From contig JAGBWT010000082.1 of NCBI GenBank assembly GCA_017629615.1, forward strand, positions 1-16,696: a stretch of DNA of 16,696 bases, read 5' to 3'. The stretch is from Alistipes sp. GTDB lineage: Bacteria > Bacteroidota > Bacteroidia > Bacteroidales > Rikenellaceae. Under the pieces are notes generated by a model, which saw only the letters and a program-made list of their open reading frames with translations, did not search any database and was not told the origin of the DNA. Made by a program: the position numbers and the translations under genes. How positions within the stretch are numbered: the stretch's first letter is position 1; every line of letters starts with the position of its first letter. Positions 13,559 to 16,696 of the stretch are shown here, in pieces.

Positions 13559-14754
13559 CTTTTGACTATTTTGTAGATTGCTGCAACAACTCCGACGAGT
13601 AGCGCAAGGAGCATTGCGTTAAACAATATCGTAAGCGGTGTGTTGATTGTATAGCCGTGCATCGAGGCCTGGAATGGATTGGCGTGACACGTTGCATCGT
13701 AACGCGCAAATGGATTGGAGTAGATTACCTCGCCATCTTTGAAGTAGGCCGTAAATCGAGCGTATGCATCGTGCTCCTTCATCTGGTAGCCCAACGAGTC
13801 GGTTGCGTATGCCGTTGCGAGTGTTGCGTGGCCCTGTCCGAAAACTTTGATGCTGTCGGCAGGTTGCGTTAGCGAAATATAGACCTCGTCGTTATGCGAA
13901 AGACCGATATTGCTAATGCGTGGAATAGTGCGGTTGCGCTCAATCTTTACCTCCCAATCGCCACGACCATAGTTCGGCGTGCGCATCGAGTAGTAGCAGC
14001 CGTCGAGCAGAATGGTGCGAATGTCGTCGTATTGTGCCGAACCGATGTTTAGCATATTGCTACGCATTGCAATCGCACCTGGTCGGTCGGGGTAGTGTAG
14101 GTCGTCGTTGGCCAAAGCAAAGGAGTATCGACCTGCGCTGAGAGCCGCGTCCCAATAGTCGTTCTCGGTACTTTTGCCGCTATCGAGTTCGATGATTTGG
14201 TAGCCGCACAACTTCTCCAACGTGCTGTTGCTCAATGTGTGCGTGCGCAGAGGGTGGTTGATTACCACGATGTCGCCCTGCTTCGAGAGTACGTCGAGTT
14301 GGAATTGCTTTTGCGATGCCAATAGTGGCAGAAGGTGGTCGAATCCCCAAATGTCGTCGCTGCCGAACACTAACTTGTGAAATTTGAACAGATTGTAGCC
14401 GTGCTCATAGCAATTTACCTGCAACGTTGAGTCGGTTGGGTGCTTTGTGATGCTGTTGTGATTCGATAGCGTGACGATGTCGTAGTCGAATCGGTCGTAG
14501 GCCTCCAAAGTCTGTGCAGGGGTGTATTTGCACTCGTTGAGAATGCCCTCCACGCGAGTATGTGTGTGGAAGTTGGCGCGTTTCCAACCAAGTGTTGCAT
14601 CGAAGTTGCGATACGGGTTGAATATATCTTTACCGCTAAAAGGTGTGGGTTTTGCGAAGTCGTATATTGGCGATACACTTGTGATGATTATGCCCAGTAG
14701 CGCAACCAGCACAACAACCGCAATCACTCTTGAAATTAACTTAAAGGTTTTCAT
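13555..14754 (-). CDS. Membrane-anchored PHP-domain predicted phosphoesterase
   Basis: The 399-residue product has an N-terminal membrane helix (about 9-28), a large soluble part and a C-terminal helix (about 373-395) followed by YKIVKR. Positive charges at both tips suggest both ends are cytoplasmic and the middle is periplasmic. The middle has a PHP (polymerase and histidinol phosphatase) metal site: HTHT (63-66), SNHNS (97-101, N-H instead of the usual D-H), GSDDIWGFDH (131-140), INHP (165-168) and NDDLHYP (216-222, the S-D-x-H motif). PHP enzymes hydrolyse phosphoesters using two or three metals. A beta-rich segment (about 265-350) follows. Its stop overlaps the eptA start by four bases, which suggests a job in envelope lipid modification. 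Substrate unknown. Confidence 0.82.
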   Translation of the reverse strand: MKTFKLISRVIAVVVLVALLGIIITSVSPIYDFAKPTPFSGKDIFNPYRNFDATLGWKRANFHTHTRVEGILNECKYTPAQTLEAYDRFDYDIVTLSNHNSITKHPTDSTLQVNCYEHGYNLFKFHKLVFGSDDIWGFDHLLPLLASQKQFQLDVLSKQGDIVVINHPLRTHTLSNSTLEKLCGYQIIELDSGKSTENDYWDAALSAGRYSFALANDDLHYPDRPGAIAMRSNMLNIGSAQYDDIRTILLDGCYYSMRTPNYGRGDWEVKIERNRTIPRISNIGLSHNDEVYISLTQPADSIKVFGQGHATLATAYATDSLGYQMKEHDAYARFTAYFKDGEVIYSNPFARYDATCHANPFQASMHGYTINTPLTILFNAMLLALLVGVVAAIYKIVKR

Positions 14755-14758
14755 AATG

Positions 14759-14793
14759 CAAAAATAACCTTAAAAATCTGTTTTTCTCGCAAA
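14759..14793 (-). promoter_or_regulatory. Predicted proximal promoter for PHP-eptA
   Basis: On the leftward strand TTTG (14793-14790), a 23-base spacer (slightly long) and TATTTTTG (14766-14759) precede the ATG by only 4 bases. If used, the mRNA would be leaderless. The region is AT-rich, so chance matches are possible. Confidence 0.4.
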
Positions 14794-14855
14794 AACTATA
14801 AAAAAAGTCCGATTGTTGCTCTTTTTGCTCTTGCAAATGGTGTCGATAGTGTCGC

Positions 14856-14888
14856 TTTATGCCACTCAAAGAGTTGGGCGTATCTTTC
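14856..14888 (+). promoter_or_regulatory. Weak candidate promoter for the MBL-fold lipoprotein gene
   Basis: TTTA (14856-14859), a 21-base spacer and TATCTTTC (14881-14888) each differ by one base from the Bacteroidota consensus. The leader would be about 100 bases. No better rightward match is seen before 14992. Confidence 0.25.
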
Positions 14889-14921
14889 GTAAATCACAAA
14901 ATTTTATTAAATTTGACACGA

Positions 14922-14929
14922 CAAATATA
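14922..14929 (-). promoter_or_regulatory. Predicted distal -7 box upstream of PHP-eptA
   Basis: The leftward strand reads TATATTTG, an exact TAnnTTTG match, followed by a leader sequence resembling that of the DUF2147 gene. It would give PHP-eptA a leader of about 165 bases. No -33 TTTG is seen at the right distance. Confidence 0.4.
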
Positions 14930-14991
14930 GGTTTCGTCGGTTGTCGGGATTTGTGTTTGTGATTTTGTTTGTGAACTTAAACGCTACTAAA

Positions 14992-15735
14992 ATGTTAAAA
15001 ATAGTCTTGATTATGTCGATTTTATCAACCCTTTTTGGTTGCGCCAAAAGGCAGCAGCCCGCCTATCCGCAAGATAGTGTAGTGACGCGCGAAGGCGCAA
15101 CGGTTCGCTTTACATTCTTTGCTCACGCATCGTTTGCTATCGAGTACGAAGGCCGTCATATCTACATTGACCCTGTTGGCGAATTTGATTGGGAGTCTCT
15201 TCCAAAGGCCGACGTGGTGTTGGTCACCCACTCGCACTACGACCATTTGGAACTTGCCACTATCGAGAAGATTGCAGGCGAGCAGTGCGCGATAGTTTGC
15301 GATAAGACCTCGTCCGAGGCCTTCGAGCACGATTGTACCACGATGACGCCTGGTGCTGTGGCAGAGCCTTTCGAGGGTATTCGTATCGAGGCTGTTCCGG
15401 CATACAATACGACCGAGGGCCATACCGATTTTCACCCAAAGGCGCGTGAGGATTGTGGTTATGTGCTGACGCTTGGTGGTAGCCGAATCTATGTTGCAGG
15501 CGATACCGAGGATAACGACGATGTGTTGGCTTTGGCGAATATCGACGTTGCTTTTCTGCCCGTTAATCAGCCCTATACGATGACCGTTGAGCAGGCTGCT
15601 CGTGTTGTGTCGGCCTTGCGCCCTGCGATTTTCTATCCTTACCACTATGGTCAGGTAGAGCAAAAGACCGATATTGAGGCCCTGCGCAAGGCGGTCGATG
15701 GCGTGACCGAGATTAGAGTATTCCCGATGGAGTAA
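14992..15735 (+). CDS. Lipoprotein metallo-beta-lactamase-fold hydrolase
   Basis: The 247-residue product starts with a lipoprotein signal (lipobox LFGC, Cys17), so it should be lipid-anchored outside the cytoplasm. The rest is an MBL-fold metal-dependent hydrolase of the UlaG-like group: FFAHASFAIEYEG (42-54), IYIDPVGEFDW (57-67), the metal motif HSHYDH (80-85), GDTED (170-174) and YPYHYGQ (215-221, His218). UlaG is a lactonase for ascorbate 6-phosphate, but the wider group is diverse and mostly unassigned. The frame opens at a TTG at 14941; ATG at 14992 begins the signal peptide directly. The next gene, a secreted phosphatase, follows after 18 bases, probably on the same mRNA. Substrate not predictable. 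Confidence 0.88.
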   Translation: MLKIVLIMSILSTLFGCAKRQQPAYPQDSVVTREGATVRFTFFAHASFAIEYEGRHIYIDPVGEFDWESLPKADVVLVTHSHYDHLELATIEKIAGEQCAIVCDKTSSEAFEHDCTTMTPGAVAEPFEGIRIEAVPAYNTTEGHTDFHPKAREDCGYVLTLGGSRIYVAGDTEDNDDVLALANIDVAFLPVNQPYTMTVEQAARVVSALRPAIFYPYHYGQVEQKTDIEALRKAVDGVTEIRVFPME

Positions 15736-15753
15736 GCAAAATGGCCCGAAGAG

Positions 15754-16696
15754 ATGAAGAATAGAATCTTGATTTTGCTGTTCGCCCTGCTTGCAGTTGC
15801 TGTGGCGAACGCTCAAACGATGCGCGAGGAGATAGAGGCTAATCCCAATCGCGCAGGTGGTATATATTGCCACTACACCGAACCTGTCGTTGCACCAACT
15901 CCTGCACCGCGTGGCTACAAGCCTTTCTATATCAGCCATTATGGCCGTCACGGTTGTCGCTATCAGGCGAGCCGCGATACCTACGCTCAGCCTCTCGCTG
16001 TTCTCGAAGCGGCTGCTGCGGCAAAGCATTTGACTCCGCTTGGCGAAGATGTGTTGCGACGCTTGCGAATCATTGCCGATGATGCATATATGCGCGAGGG
16101 CGATTTGACTGCTCGCGGTGAGCGCGAACATCGAGGCATTGCTCGTCGTATGATGGATAACTATCCCGAGGTTTTTCGTGCAAAACGAGGCGAGGGTCAT
16201 ATCAGCTGCTTCTCGACCCACTATTCACGTTGCATATTGAGTATGTCGGTCTTTGCCGATGAGTTGAAAGGTCGTTATCCTGGTCTCGATATTTCGCGAG
16301 AGTCTACTCGTCGTAACGCCTACTTTATGGCTTGTGACAAGGGACTTGAAAGTATTCGTAGTCAGGCAATCAAACTTGCACGCAAATATCAGGTGGCAAA
16401 TACCGATGATAGAGCCTTCCTCGAACGACTTTTTGGCGACTACGACTATGCGATAGAGCTGATAAAAGAGGTCTATAAGAGCAAACGTACCTACCAGTTT
16501 TTCGATAATATGCACGGCATTGCAATCGTGATGCAGGATTGTGACCATCTTGGAATTTCGATGCACGACATCTTCACGGTTGACGAACGCTATGCGATGT
16601 GGCGTATTATGAACGTGCGCCGATATTTGACCTATGGACCGTCGGTTGAGTTTGGTGATGTGCGTATGATCGATGGTAAGCCATTGTTGCGCGATA
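15754..16696 (+). CDS. Secreted histidine acid phosphatase family protein, 3' end outside window
   Basis: The first 314 codons are visible and the frame is still open at the window edge; relatives are about 420 residues. A signal peptide (residues 1-20, cleavage ...VANA-Q) directs export. The phosphatase signature HYGRHGCRYQ (62-71) carries the catalytic RHGxR (Arg65, His66, Arg69), and DLTARGEREHRGIARRM (117-133) and STHYSRCILSM (154-164) fit the clade-2 histidine phosphatases, which include Bacteroides inositol polyphosphate phosphatases and acid phosphatases. The proton-donor motif is expected past the edge. ATG at 15754 is chosen because ATG at 15741 runs into a stop after seven codons. 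It follows the MBL gene by 18 bases. The substrate (phytate, sugar phosphates or others) is undecided. Confidence 0.88.
   Translation, partial: MKNRILILLFALLAVAVANAQTMREEIEANPNRAGGIYCHYTEPVVAPTPAPRGYKPFYISHYGRHGCRYQASRDTYAQPLAVLEAAAAAKHLTPLGEDVLRRLRIIADDAYMREGDLTARGEREHRGIARRMMDNYPEVFRAKRGEGHISCFSTHYSRCILSMSVFADELKGRYPGLDISRESTRRNAYFMACDKGLESIRSQAIKLARKYQVANTDDRAFLERLFGDYDYAIELIKEVYKSKRTYQFFDNMHGIAIVMQDCDHLGISMHDIFTVDERYAMWRIMNVRRYLTYGPSVEFGDVRMIDGKPLLRD

Noticed and set aside
15741..15764. ATG at 15741 as the start of the histidine phosphatase.
   Set aside because: It runs into a TAG after seven codons in another frame; ATG at 15754 begins a proper signal peptide.
15025..16221. A 398-codon open frame on the leftward strand spanning the MBL gene and most of the histidine phosphatase gene.
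   Set aside because: It lies opposite two genes with complete catalytic motifs and signal peptides, its translation is compositionally odd (Cys, His and Arg rich, no recognisable domain), and such frames arise from the TCG/CGA-rich codon use seen throughout the window.
1..16696. Possible insertion sequences, CRISPR arrays, tRNA genes or horizontally acquired islands.
   Set aside because: No transposase or integrase domain, no regularly spaced repeats, no cloverleaf-like sequence noticed by eye, and coding style is uniform across the window; a tRNAscan and repeat search would be needed to exclude small elements formally.

Overview
The window reads as ordinary chromosomal DNA of a Gram-negative Bacteroidota, most likely order Bacteroidales. 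Four things point there: several intergenic regions carry the Bacteroidota promoter form TTTG / about 20 bp / TAnnTTTG; start codons mostly lack a Shine-Dalgarno motif; there are LpxD and an EptA-like lipid A enzyme, so there is an outer membrane; and there are two Cys-lipidated proteins and an AckA-Ptb gene pair. The family (perhaps Rikenellaceae-like) is only a guess. I see no insertion sequence, integrase, phage gene, tRNA, rRNA or CRISPR array, and no gene-free stretch longer than 300 bases. Coding density is high, and frequent TCG/CGA codons create many long shadow frames.

Region by region. 1-1627: a leftward unit coaD-lpxD, perhaps followed by a gene cut by the left edge. 1709-4409: a rightward unit from a near-perfect promoter, ackA and ptb (acyl-CoA to acid plus ATP), then aroQ after an intercistronic hairpin. 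4442-6962: a tightly packed leftward operon hpt-queE-ftsB-thiL (purine salvage, 7-deazaguanine synthesis, cell division, thiamine diphosphate), convergent with aroQ. 6991-8499: a leftward pair, an OmpH/Skp-like lipoprotein and the diadenylate cyclase cdaA, ended by a strong terminator. 8601-9509: a leftward EamA-type transporter. 9615-11341: rightward ispE (MEP isoprenoid pathway) overlapping a secreted endonuclease/exonuclease/phosphatase-fold enzyme, ended by a bidirectional terminator shared with the DUF2147 gene. 11440-11892: leftward secreted DUF2147 protein. 11970-14929: leftward two-gene unit, a membrane-anchored PHP-domain protein translationally coupled to an EptA/MCR-like phosphoethanolamine transferase. 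14992-16696: rightward lipoprotein metallo-beta-lactamase-fold hydrolase and a secreted histidine acid phosphatase cut by the right edge.

Most genes are core metabolism, so no wholly new system is evident. The best leads are the PHP-EptA cassette, which places a predicted phosphoesterase on the same (periplasmic) face of the inner membrane as the lipid A-modifying transferase; three promoters whose -7 boxes end only 4-6 bases before an ATG, implying leaderless mRNAs; a 28-bp promoter/leader element shared by two loci; and the OmpH-like lipoprotein paired with cdaA. Three predicted phosphoester- or ester-acting enzymes here carry export signals (EEP, MBL, histidine phosphatase), suggesting substantial extracytoplasmic phosphoester chemistry.
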